DNA of 49,215 nucleotides from Methylomicrobium sp035916875 (GTDB lineage: Bacteria; Pseudomonadota; Gammaproteobacteria; Methylococcales; Methylomonadaceae). The position numbers were made by a program, and so were the translations under genes. The notes under the pieces were generated by a model. It had not been told where the DNA came from and did no database searches. It worked only from the letters and a program-made list of their open reading frames with translations. The stretch covers positions 1-49,215 of the forward strand of contig NZ_JAXUHN010000057.1 of NCBI RefSeq assembly GCF_035916875.1, written 5' to 3'. Positions 33,656 through 41,368 of this stretch are shown here, one piece after another (the first letter of the stretch is position 1; each line of letters starts with the position of its first letter).

Positions 33656-34294
33656 ATGAACTTCAAACAATTTTCGCTTTTCGGTTTATGTCTGTTCCTT
33701 ATGGCTTTGTTGCCGGTATCGGGCGCGTATTCGCAAGACTTGCTGCCGCCTCAGCAAGCGATCCAGGATGCGTCCGATAAACTGAAAAATCGTCTGCAGG
33801 ATCAGTCTTTCAAAAATGATTTCGCTAAAATCACCCAATTTGTGAATGAGGTGATCCTTCCGCATACCGATTTCGACAAGATTTCCGCGCTGGTGCTCGG
33901 CAAGCTTTGGAAAACTGCGAGCCCGGATGAACGCGAGCGCTTCAAAAAAGAGTTCCAAATGTTGTTGGTCAGGACATATTCGCGCGCCTTCCTCGAGTTC
34001 AAGGAATGGTCGGTCCGTTTCCTGCCGATAGACATGGAGTCAGGCTCCAACAAAGTGATTGTGAAAACCGAAGTCTTGCAACCCGGTATCCAGCCGGTCG
34101 GCGTCAATTACCGGATGTTTTTGAGCGAAGCCGGACAGTGGAAGGTCTATGACATCATGATAGAAGGTGTCAGCCTGGTCACCAACTATCGGACGACTTT
34201 CACGAATGAAGTGCAGCAAAAAGGCTCGTTGTCTGCTGTGATCGATGGGCTGGCCAAACGCAATACGGAAGCGTTGTCGGCTCGAGCGTCCTGA
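33656..34294 (+). CDS. MlaC/Ttg2D-family phospholipid-binding protein
   Basis: A 212-residue periplasmic protein of the MlaC family, which carries phospholipids between outer and inner membrane. Signal peptide at about 1-26 (LCLFLMALLPVSGAYSQ). Family landmarks include VNEVILPHTDFDKISALVLGK (about 65-85), the LLVRTYSRAFLEF segment (about 102-114) and VGVNYRM followed by WKVYDIMIEGVSLVTNYR (about 161-178). The ATG at 33656 follows a run of Gs that serves as ribosome-binding site; an upstream in-frame start adds an implausible leader. No mlaEFDB transporter genes are adjacent, so it may be a hopanoid-linked (HpnM-type) or standalone member. Confidence 0.85.
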   Translation: MNFKQFSLFGLCLFLMALLPVSGAYSQDLLPPQQAIQDASDKLKNRLQDQSFKNDFAKITQFVNEVILPHTDFDKISALVLGKLWKTASPDERERFKKEFQMLLVRTYSRAFLEFKEWSVRFLPIDMESGSNKVIVKTEVLQPGIQPVGVNYRMFLSEAGQWKVYDIMIEGVSLVTNYRTTFTNEVQQKGSLSAVIDGLAKRNTEALSARAS

Positions 34295-34447
34295 TCAACG
34301 ATGCGGGCGGGAATAGCGTTAAGCCGCCGTTTCATTGAGAGTTGATGTTCCCGGGCGGAACGGTTCAGCTTTGATGGCTCGCAAGCTGGCCGCAGGAGGG
34401 GGGTTGCAAACCCATCCGCAACAGTTGCAAATTGAGTTCAAAATGTT

Positions 34448-34474
34448 CAGGGCGGCGTTCCAATTTCCGCCCTG
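34448..34474. terminator. GC-rich hairpin after the mlaC-like gene
   Basis: CAGGGCGG at 34448-34455 and CCGCCCTG at 34467-34474 form a perfect 8-bp stem with an 11-nt loop, about 150 nt beyond the mlaC-like stop. There is no T tract. It could be a Rho-independent remnant or a 3'-end stabiliser. Confidence 0.4.
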
Positions 34475-34517
34475 CCGATGATTAATCTTCGATTCGCAAA
34501 TTTCTTTCCCAAAGCTC

Positions 34518-35120
34518 TCAGCGTGCCTCGCGCTTATGCATCCCGACGGATGCCCCGGTCACAAACAAGATCAGGATAATCACGCCTGAAATACAGACCA
34601 ATAACCTACCCGGCCAGCCAAGTATTTGGCTGAACACTTCGCCGGCGGAACCGAGGGTCGGTCGTCCACATCCAACACTTTGCCGCGGTATCTGCCCATC
34701 ACGACACACCGCCTTTTCAGCAAGCTGCTTTGCTCAATGCCGTTTTTACAAACCGTGAAGGTTGACGTGGCTTGCGTCGCGTTTTAAACCAGATGTGTCC
34801 GGCCTCCCGGAAACAGGCGATAGACAATGGCCACCGCGTCCGCCATCTTCAGCGAAGGCCCGCGCCCTTCGGGTTGGACTGAAAGCAATAAGCGGTAGAC
34901 CGCGGGTGAATAAAGTTCGATCACCGGCACCAGATATTTCGGTTTGGTGATATAAATGCCTGAAAACAAAACCGGCAACACCACTAACGCCGAATAAATG
35001 CCGCTGGTTTTATGCCGGTCAATGACTAACCGATTGGCTCTTGCCTTGAGCTTGACGGTCAACACTTGGCGCCATTTCCCCGTCAGTGGCCACCACACGA
35101 GGACGCCTGTCAACACCGAA
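34518..35120 (-). pseudogene. broken PepSY-associated TM protein gene
   Basis: Remnant of an iron-uptake-linked PepSY_TM reductase/permease gene. One frame (34784-35116) encodes TGVLVWWPLTGKWRQVLTVK, then the IDRHKTSGIYSALVVLPVLFSGIY membrane segment, up to VAIVYRLFPGG. Another frame (34518-34709) encodes the typical C-terminus LGWPGRLLVCISGVIILILF-VTG. Between them GKVLDVDD, which normally joins the two, is in yet another frame, so there are at least two frameshifts. The N-terminal half is missing; it stops where the group II intron fragment begins. Confidence 0.75.
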
Positions 35121-35511
35121 ACCGAGGATTTTGAGGCTGATCTAAAGAGCGATCTATATAAGCTATGGAATCGGCTGTCGTCAGGCAGCTACTTCCCTCC
35201 ACCGGTGAAACGCGTCGAAATTCCCAAGGCCAACGGCAAGTATTACGAAAGGTTCGGAAAATCGGCTATGTCGGCCATTCATAGCTACATCAACGACAAA
35301 CTATTGAACTGGGTGAGGCGGGAATTCAAACCGCTAAAGCGCCGGAAATGGCTTGCCGGTCAATGGTTGCGGGGGCTTACCGACACTATCCGACCTTATT
35401 TGCACATTGGCGCGTTTGGCGTAGGGTGGCTGAATAGCAAGAGCCGTATGAATCTAGAGATTCACGTACGGTTCCGTGAGCAGCTGAAGGGGGCGGTTCC
35501 CTTCGGTTGAC
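35118..35511 (+). mobile_element. group II intron remnant with internally deleted reverse transcriptase
   Basis: The reading frame begins DFEADLKSDLYKLWNRLSSG and SYFPPPVKRVEIPKANGK, which is the start of the reverse transcriptase of a bacterial group II intron. It then jumps straight to the maturase end, YYERFGKSAMSAIHSYI and PLKRRKWLAGQW, so about 300 residues including the YADD catalytic site are gone. A frameshift separates this from the natural end YPTLFAHWRVWRRVAE. Domain V follows at 35441-35474. The 3' end is near the TTGACTCGAC at 35505-35514. Dead as a mobile element without a helper. Confidence 0.8.
35441..35474 (+). ncRNA. group II intron domain V
   Basis: A 34-nt hairpin, GAGCCGTATGAATC then TAGAGATTCACGTACGGTTC. 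GAGCCGTA pairs with TACGGTTC and GAATC with GATTC around a TAGA loop, with a 2-nt AC bulge on the 3' side. The AGC triad at 35442-35444 is intact. Size and bulge position match the catalytic domain V; the loop differs from the usual GAAA. Confidence 0.85.
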
Positions 35512-35738
35512 TCGACCGCCCACAGAACGGTTTTTCCGCAGTTTGAAGCATGAACAACTCAGCCACGAGAAATTTAAAAAACCAAGAGGCGGCAAAGTTG
35601 AGCGTGATCGATTATTTGGCGTTTTACAACGACCGCCGATCGCACTCAACTTTGGGCGGTCCATTCCCGATCGAATTCGAACGGGAATTTTTTAAAAACG
35701 CAGCCTGAATAGGTGTCCGGTTTTTGTTGACCATTACA
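35512..35738 (+). pseudogene. IS3-family transposase 3' end with terminal repeat
   Basis: Fragment of an IS3-family OrfB integrase. In one frame it reads ERFFRSLKHEQLSHEKFK; after a frameshift near 35590 it continues LSVIDYLAFYNDRRSHSTLG and PIEFEREFFKNAA to TGA at 35706-35708. The YNDRRSHSTLG segment and the downstream glutamate are typical of the DDE domain end. The right terminal repeat follows at 35714-35738 (TGTCCGGTTTTTGTTGACC, then ATTACA). The element lacks its left end and most of both ORFs. Confidence 0.8.
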
Positions 35739-35783
35739 AATTTGGCTGGCCTATGAGGTATGCAGAGATTGTGTTCGACGGGG

Positions 35784-37406
35784 TCAGTAGATGATTTTTC
35801 TGTCTTTCAAGCCGTTGTAAATTTCATCGATCGGCAAGCTATCGCTGTCGAACCCGCTGTCGCAAGCTTCCTTGCCGTTTACGCACAAACCGATCAGGCC
35901 GGCTTTTTTGATCGCCTGAATCAAGGCGGCGTCCGGGGTTTCAAGCACAGTCGCGGCATGGCCGTTGTCGAACAGTTTTCTTTCCAGTTGATAAGCGATT
36001 TCTTTGCTGTTTGCGCCGGTGATCGAGATCGCGGCGGCTTGTTGGCTGAAACGGGCCGTGCGTTCTTCGATACTGACCGGGCGCCATGTTTCGTCTTCGG
36101 TTGTGCCGATGATCATGCCCGCGCCGACCGTGCCGTTGGTTAAACGGTCGACGATGATGAACGAGCCGGTGCCCTTGCTCGCTTTATAAGCATCGAATAC
36201 GACCGGCGCGTTGACCGATACGGTGCAATTGCCGATTTCGTTCAGCTTCAATTCGGCGGCATCGTGGTGTTCGAGGGTATTCACGTCGATCCGATGATGG
36301 ATCATCGAGACCGAGCCGGACACGCTGCGTGTTGCCAGCTTCAGCGTATATTGACGGCCCGGTGTCAGCGCCTTTTCGTTCATCCAGACGATTTTGGTGC
36401 GGAATTTGTCGGCGACGGTCGCAGCCTGGGTTTGATTGCCGACGATCATGTCGCCGCGGCTGATATCGATCTCGTCTTCCAGTGTGAAGGTGACTGCCAT
36501 CGGCGGGAAAGCCTCCGCGCGTTCGCCGTCATAGGTCACGATCGATTTGATCTTGCTGGTTTTGCCGGAAGGCAGGGCAGTGATCTTGTCGCCTTTCTTG
36601 AACACTCCGGCCGCAACGGTGCCGCAAAAACCGCGGAAATCCAGGTTTGGCCGGTTCACGTATTGCACCGGGAAGCGTGCGTCGGCGAAATTGTGGTCAT
36701 TCGCGATCTTGACGTTATTCAGCGCGTCCATCAACGGTTCGCCACTGAACCACGGCATGTTGCCGCTGCGATTGACCACATTGTCGCCGTCCAGCGCCGA
36801 AATCGGGATGAAACGGACATCATGCAAGGCTAATGAAGCGGTGAATTGCAGATAGTCCAGCTTGATCTTATTGAAAGTCTGCTCGCTGTAATCGACCAGA
36901 TCCATCTTGTTGACCGCGACGATGATGTGCTGGATGCCGAGCAAGGATGCGATGAAGCTGTGCCGTTTAGTTTGGGTCTGCACGCCGTAGCGGGCGTCGA
37001 TCAGAATAATCGCGAGATCGCAGGTCGACGCGCCGGTCGCCATGTTGCGGGTGTATTGTTCGTGTCCCGGGGTATCGGCGATGATGAATTTGCGCGTCGA
37101 GGTCGAAAAATAGCGGTAGGCGACATCGATCGTGATGCCTTGCTCGCGCTCGGCCTGCAAGCCGTCAACCAAGAGCGCCAGATCGATCTTGCCGGCGCCG
37201 GTGGTGCCCGATTTGACGCTGTCCGCCTGCACCGCGGCCAGCTGATCTTCATAAATCATTTTCGAGTCGTGCAGCAAGCGGCCGATCAGTGTGCTTTTGC
37301 CGTCATCGACATTGCCGCAGGTTAAAAAACGGAGAAGCTCCTTGCGCTCGTGTTGCGCCAGATAGGCGTTGATGTCGGTGCTGATTAAATCGGACTGGTG
37401 AGACAC
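35784..37406 (-). CDS. cysN: sulfate adenylyltransferase GTPase subunit with degenerate C-terminal APS-kinase-like part
   Basis: Regulatory GTPase of the CysDN ATP sulfurylase, which activates sulfate to APS. Motifs of the EF-Tu-like G domain are complete: GNVDDGKST (about 31-39), ADTPGHEQY and VNKMDLVDYS, followed by two beta-barrel domains ending at about 440. The protein is 540 residues, about 65 longer than E. coli CysN. The extra C-terminus looks like the start of an APS kinase (AAISITGANSKEIAYQLERK, LFDNGHAATVLE) but the P-loop GxxGxGK(S/T) is lost and the rest of the kinase is missing. The start is a GTG at 37406 with AGGAAA upstream. The four-helix-bundle gene separates it from cysD. 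Confidence 0.92.
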   Translation of the reverse strand: MSHQSDLISTDINAYLAQHERKELLRFLTCGNVDDGKSTLIGRLLHDSKMIYEDQLAAVQADSVKSGTTGAGKIDLALLVDGLQAEREQGITIDVAYRYFSTSTRKFIIADTPGHEQYTRNMATGASTCDLAIILIDARYGVQTQTKRHSFIASLLGIQHIIVAVNKMDLVDYSEQTFNKIKLDYLQFTASLALHDVRFIPISALDGDNVVNRSGNMPWFSGEPLMDALNNVKIANDHNFADARFPVQYVNRPNLDFRGFCGTVAAGVFKKGDKITALPSGKTSKIKSIVTYDGERAEAFPPMAVTFTLEDEIDISRGDMIVGNQTQAATVADKFRTKIVWMNEKALTPGRQYTLKLATRSVSGSVSMIHHRIDVNTLEHHDAAELKLNEIGNCTVSVNAPVVFDAYKASKGTGSFIIVDRLTNGTVGAGMIIGTTEDETWRPVSIEERTARFSQQAAAISITGANSKEIAYQLERKLFDNGHAATVLETPDAALIQAIKKAGLIGLCVNGKEACDSGFDSDSLPIDEIYNGLKDRKIIY

Positions 37407-37492
37407 TGAATTATTTCCTGAAATAATTGGTTTTAAAAAGTTGAGGCGCAAAGCAAAAGAAATGTCGAGAAATTAACAGACCTTTACTTGAA

Positions 37493-37837
37493 TCATGAGT
37501 TGGATTTTGATTCGATCAAAGCAGTAAGCATTTTTGATAGTTGCTCCGCTTCGTTTTTCCACATTAAGCCGATATCTTTAGGGATATAACCGACTTCCAT
37601 GCCGATATGTATCTGCGTAAGCAACACGCCGCATGAACTCTTTGCGATATAAAAAAATTCGATCGCATCCTCGTCGCCTTTATGTTCAAAGCCTTCGGCG
37701 ATGTTGCTGGGTACGGATAGACCTCTGCATGTAATTTGATCTTTAAAACCGGAATCCCTGCAATCTTGAAGGCATTTATAGATTGCAGCCGATAACCGGC
37801 AAGAACGATTCCATACTTCTATGTCTTCAAAACCCAT
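37493..37837 (-). CDS. four-helix-bundle (S23/IVP-type) protein
   Basis: A 114-residue helical protein of the family first named for ORFs inside 23S rRNA intervening sequences. Family signatures are FEDIEVWNRSCRLSAAIY near the start, FKDQITCRGLSVPSNIAEGF (about 31-50) and a helix with EFFYIAKSSCGVLLTQIHI (about 60-78). These proteins form homopentamers of four-helix bundles; their function is unknown. It sits between cysD (36 nt away) and cysN (87 nt) on the same strand, an unusual place, and is probably co-transcribed with them. Confidence 0.85.
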   Translation of the reverse strand: MGFEDIEVWNRSCRLSAAIYKCLQDCRDSGFKDQITCRGLSVPSNIAEGFEHKGDEDAIEFFYIAKSSCGVLLTQIHIGMEVGYIPKDIGLMWKNEAEQLSKMLTALIESKSNS

Positions 37838-37872
37838 AATGTCGATTTAAACCAATTGTCTTTTGCTTGCTT

Positions 37873-38781
37873 TTAGAAATAACCTTCACGCTTCTTTTGT
37901 TCCATCGATCCGGCCTGGTCGTGGTCGATCAGGCGGCCTTGGCGTTCGGAAGTCGTCGTCAGTAGCATTTCCTGTATGATTTCAGGCAGTGTTGTTGCGT
38001 TCGATTCGACTGCCCCTGTCAAGGGATAACAGCCCAGGGTGCGGAAGCGGACTTTTCTCATTTCGACCTTGTCGTCCGGTCCGATGGGCATCCGTTCGTC
38101 GTCAACCATGATCAACATGCCGTCCTTGTTTACGACAGGGCGTTCCTTTGCGAAATAGAGCGGCACGATCGGAATGTTTTCGAGATGGATGTATTGCCAG
38201 ATGTCCAGTTCGGTCCAGTTCGACAGTGGGAATACGCGGATGCTTTCGCCTTTGTCGATCTTGCCGTTATAGATGTTCCAGAGCTCCGGCCGCTGGTTTT
38301 TCGGATCCCAACGGTGATTCTTATCGCGAAATGAATAGACTCTTTCCTTCGCGCGTGATTTTTCTTCGTCGCGGCGCGCGCCGCCGAAGGCGGCATCGAA
38401 TTTGTATTTGTCCAAGGCCTGTTTCAACGCATCGGTTTTCATCACGTCGGTATGTTTCTTGCTGCCGTGAGTGAATGGGCCGATGCCTTGATCGACACCG
38501 TCCTGATTGATATAAACCAACAGTTCGAGGCCGAGTTCCTTCACCATTTTATCGCGGAATTCGATCATTTCGCGGAACTTCCAGGTCGTATCGACATGCA
38601 TCAACGGAAACGGCGGCTTGCCAGGATAAAACGCCTTCATCGCTAAATGCAGCATCACAGCGGAATCTTTACCGATCGAATACAACATCACCGGGCGCTC
38701 GAATTCGGCGGCGACTTCCCGAATGATGTGAATGCTTTCAGCTTCAAGCTGTTTCAGATGCGTGAGTTTATAATCAGTCAT
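37873..38781 (-). CDS. cysD: sulfate adenylyltransferase small subunit
   Basis: Catalytic subunit of ATP sulfurylase; it forms APS from ATP and sulfate with CysN. The 302 residues show the PP-loop SIGKDSAVMLHLAMKAF (about 36-52), the HVDTTWKFREM segment, FGGARRDEEKSRAKERVYSF (about 136-155), SNWTELDIWQYI and the C-terminal TGAVESNATTLPEII. Length and motifs match E. coli CysD. It is the first gene of the cysD-four-helix-cysN run and is divergent from a lipoprotein gene, so the promoter is in 38782-38936. Confidence 0.96.
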   Translation of the reverse strand: MTDYKLTHLKQLEAESIHIIREVAAEFERPVMLYSIGKDSAVMLHLAMKAFYPGKPPFPLMHVDTTWKFREMIEFRDKMVKELGLELLVYINQDGVDQGIGPFTHGSKKHTDVMKTDALKQALDKYKFDAAFGGARRDEEKSRAKERVYSFRDKNHRWDPKNQRPELWNIYNGKIDKGESIRVFPLSNWTELDIWQYIHLENIPIVPLYFAKERPVVNKDGMLIMVDDERMPIGPDDKVEMRKVRFRTLGCYPLTGAVESNATTLPEIIQEMLLTTTSERQGRLIDHDQAGSMEQKKREGYF

Positions 38782-38936
38782 TGTTGGCCAGTTAAATTTC
38801 GGTAGGCTTGGGTGTAACCCGTTATTCTAATTTGTATGACGCCTGATTGCCAGTCGAAGGCCGGCAAAAAACAGGAAATTCCGCCGAGTTTATTTTATGA
38901 TTTAGCCTCAATGTTTTTAGTAAGGATATTTTTTCG

Positions 38937-39290
38937 ATGAAAAGCACTTTATTTGACTCGGGCCAATCGATCAGGATTTTACGGCAGGCAGCTTCCGCGA
39001 TGGTCTTTTCCTGCATCCTTTCGCTGTCGGGTTGCGCGTCGATTGGTCACGAATTTCCTGCCGGCCAAGTTTCTACGATCCGAGTAGGTGAAACGACTCA
39101 GAACGACATCTATACCACATTCGGCGCGCCTTGGCGCACCGGCATCGACAACGGAATGAAAACCTGGACTTACGGGAACTACCATTACAGCCTGTTCAGC
39201 GACGGTGAAACCGAGGATCTGGTGATCAAGTTCGATAACCGCGGCGTTGTGGCGTCTTATGTTTTCAACACGACCAAGCGCTCCAAATAA
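38937..39290 (+). CDS. small BamE/OmlA-like lipoprotein
   Basis: A 117-residue predicted outer-membrane lipoprotein. The signal ends in a lipobox, LSGC (cysteine at about 33). The mature part, VSTIRVGETTQNDIYTTFGA, then TWTYGNYHYSLF and DLVIKFDNRGVVASY, has the order seen in the SmpA/OmlA/BamE fold (GxTxxxVxxxxGxP, then a W-Y strand pair and a final V-x-F-x-x-x-G-x-V strand). The long charged stretch before the membrane helix makes an internal start possible. BamE itself is usually near fur or ratAB; this is a paralogue of unknown role. Confidence 0.8.
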   Translation: MKSTLFDSGQSIRILRQAASAMVFSCILSLSGCASIGHEFPAGQVSTIRVGETTQNDIYTTFGAPWRTGIDNGMKTWTYGNYHYSLFSDGETEDLVIKFDNRGVVASYVFNTTKRSK

Positions 39291-39310
39291 GGACCTTTCT
39301 TCTGTGCGGG

Positions 39311-40918
39311 TTATTTATTGCTGCCGGCGATGCTCAGAGCCACGGCTTCGGCAACCTTGATACCGTCGATCGCGGCCGACATGATGCCGCCGGCATAACC
39401 CGCGCCTTCGCCGGCCGGATACAACCCGCGCGTATTCAAACTTTGATAGAGTTCATTGCGCTTGATTCGAACCGGCGACGAGGTTCGCGTTTCGACGCCG
39501 GTTAGCACCGCGTCCGCCATCGCAAAGCCGGGGATAAGTTTGTCGAAGGCGGGCAGAGCTTCGCGAATCGCCTCGATTGCATAAGCGGGCAGGGCGGGGC
39601 TCAGGTCGCATAGGCGCACACCCGGTGTGTAGGACGGCATCACGGAGCCGAGTTTGGTCGAGGCGCGGCCGGCGAGAAAATCGCCGGCCAGTTGGCCGGG
39701 CGCATCGTAGGTTCCGCCGCCGAGTTGAAATGCTCTTTTTTCCAGTTCGCGTTGCAGATCAATGCCCGCCAAAGGATGTCCCGGATAGTCTTCGGGAGTG
39801 ATACCGACCACGATGCCGCTGTTTGCATTGCGTTCGTTGCGCGAGTATTGGCTCATGCCGTTAGTTACCACATGGCCTGGCTCGGAAGTTGCGGCGACCA
39901 CCGTGCCGCCGGGACACATGCAAAAACTGTACACCGAGCGTCCGTTCTTGCAGTGGTGTACCAGCTTGTAATCGGCGGCACCGAGCATGGGGTGGCCCGC
40001 ATGGTTGCCGAAGCGGCAGCGGTCGATCAGTGATTGTGGATGTTCGATGCGGAAGCCGATCGAAAACGGTTTCGCTTCGACATAGACGCCGCGTTCATAA
40101 AGCATTTCGAAGGTGTCGCGCGCGCTATGGCCGACCGCGATCACGACATGGCTGGCCTCTATCGTCTCGCCATTCGCCAGAATCACGCCGCGTACGGCGC
40201 CGTTCTCGATCAGAACATCCTCGACTCGGCTTTCAAAGCGGATTTCGCCTCCCAAGGCTTCGATCGTGCCGCGCATTTCCTCGATCATTGACACCAGTCT
40301 GAATGTGCCGATGTGCGGTTTGCTCACATACAGAATTTCCGGAGGCGCTCCGGCCTTCACAAATTCGGTTAGCACTTTGCGTCCGTAGTGATGGGGATCT
40401 TTGATCTGTGTATGCAGTTTGCCGTCGGAAAAGGTGCCGGCGCCGCCCTCGCCGAATTGCACATTCGATTCGGGATTGAATTCGCGCCGACGCCAAAGGC
40501 CGAAGGTATCTTTCGTGCGCTCGCGCACCGGCTTGCCGCGCTCGATAATGATCGGGTGAAAACCCATTTCCGCCAACAGCAGGCCGGCAAAGAGCCCGCA
40601 AGGGCCAAAACCGATCACGACTGGCCGTGTTGTCGGATCTCTCGGGGCTTGCGCGACATATTGATAGCGGGTATCCGGCGTGAGGGAGATGTGCGGGTCA
40701 TCATGGAAACGAGAGAGGACGGCGGATTCGTTTACCAGTTCGACGTCGAGCGTGTAAATCAGCTTAATGTTGTCGCGTTTCCGCGCATCGTAGCCGCGGC
40801 GGAAAATCGTATAACTTTTCAGCGCTTCGGCGTTTATGTCCAATCGTTGGGTAATGGCGGATTTCAGCAGGTTTTCGGGGTGATCGAGCGGCAGCTTGAG
40901 TTCGGTAATTCGCAGCAT
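39311..40918 (-). CDS. FAD-dependent oxidoreductase (COG2509 type)
   Basis: A 535-residue flavoprotein of the uncharacterised NAD(FAD)-utilising dehydrogenase group. An N-terminal about 95-residue domain (RITELKLPLDHPENLLKSAI) precedes the FAD-binding Rossmann fold, VVIGFGPCGLFAGLLLAEMG (about 99-118), then ERGKPVRERTKD, NVQFGEGGAGTFSDGKLHT (about 151-169) and the C-terminal GLYPAGEGAGYAGGIMSAA FAD motif. The CMCPGG segment (cysteines near 337-339) is conserved in the group. The reaction is unknown. Single gene, convergent with the lipoprotein gene (20-bp gap). Confidence 0.85.
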   Translation of the reverse strand: MLRITELKLPLDHPENLLKSAITQRLDINAEALKSYTIFRRGYDARKRDNIKLIYTLDVELVNESAVLSRFHDDPHISLTPDTRYQYVAQAPRDPTTRPVVIGFGPCGLFAGLLLAEMGFHPIIIERGKPVRERTKDTFGLWRRREFNPESNVQFGEGGAGTFSDGKLHTQIKDPHHYGRKVLTEFVKAGAPPEILYVSKPHIGTFRLVSMIEEMRGTIEALGGEIRFESRVEDVLIENGAVRGVILANGETIEASHVVIAVGHSARDTFEMLYERGVYVEAKPFSIGFRIEHPQSLIDRCRFGNHAGHPMLGAADYKLVHHCKNGRSVYSFCMCPGGTVVAATSEPGHVVTNGMSQYSRNERNANSGIVVGITPEDYPGHPLAGIDLQRELEKRAFQLGGGTYDAPGQLAGDFLAGRASTKLGSVMPSYTPGVRLCDLSPALPAYAIEAIREALPAFDKLIPGFAMADAVLTGVETRTSSPVRIKRNELYQSLNTRGLYPAGEGAGYAGGIMSAAIDGIKVAEAVALSIAGSNK

Positions 40919-40992
40919 GGGTTATTTGGCAATGCCTGAGTCAGGCAAGGTTGTCGTTGCAATTAGTGGCAGAAAAAATTAAGGCTGATGGG

Positions 40993-41228
40993 CTATTGCC
41001 GCGCAATTTGAAAAAGGCAATCGAGTTCTTCAGCCAAACTGCCGCTCGGCATCGGTATACTCGGGCTGGCGATCAGTATGCGGCCTCGCCGAGGTGGACC
41101 TCCTGTCGATGCAGATAGGCGTGAATGCGACAGCCCAAGAAATCGGAATGCTCTTGAATCAATCGATGCGCGGCATCCCAATCGCCGGGTTTGATTTTAT
41201 CCAGAATGGGTATGAAATCGGAAAGCAT
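40993..41228 (-). pseudogene. frameshifted small conserved gene
   Basis: From an ATG at 41228 the frame reads MLSDFIPILDKIKPGDWDAA, HRLIQEHSDFLGCRIHAYLH and GEAAY and stops at 41073-41075. A second frame picks up just after and continues SPSIPMPSGSLAEELDCLFQ to 40993. Together they look like one about 80-residue conserved protein in which a W-Y-x-R-A segment after GEAAY has been lost by a 1- or 2-nt deletion near 41075. This small helical family (GDWDAAH, ACRIHAYLH) is common in proteobacteria and has no known function. A sequencing error would give the same picture. Confidence 0.6.
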
Positions 41229-41341
41229 AGGCTTGGCGGCCTCTCGGATTTTATCGTGCCCGCGTATTATACACTATACCTGACGCTTTCCGGATAATGC
41301 GCGGGGAATTTTGGGAGTGGAGTTGAATGGCTGGGTTTTGG

Positions 41342-41368
41342 CAGTCCGGCCGTTGATCGGCCGGACTG
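41342..41368. repeat. 11-bp perfect inverted repeat
   Basis: CAGTCCGGCCG at 41342-41352 and CGGCCGGACTG at 41358-41368 are separated by TTGAT. The stem is very stable (GC-rich) and has no T run on either side, so it is not a standard terminator. No gene is close on the right; it may be a decayed REP-type element. Confidence 0.5.
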
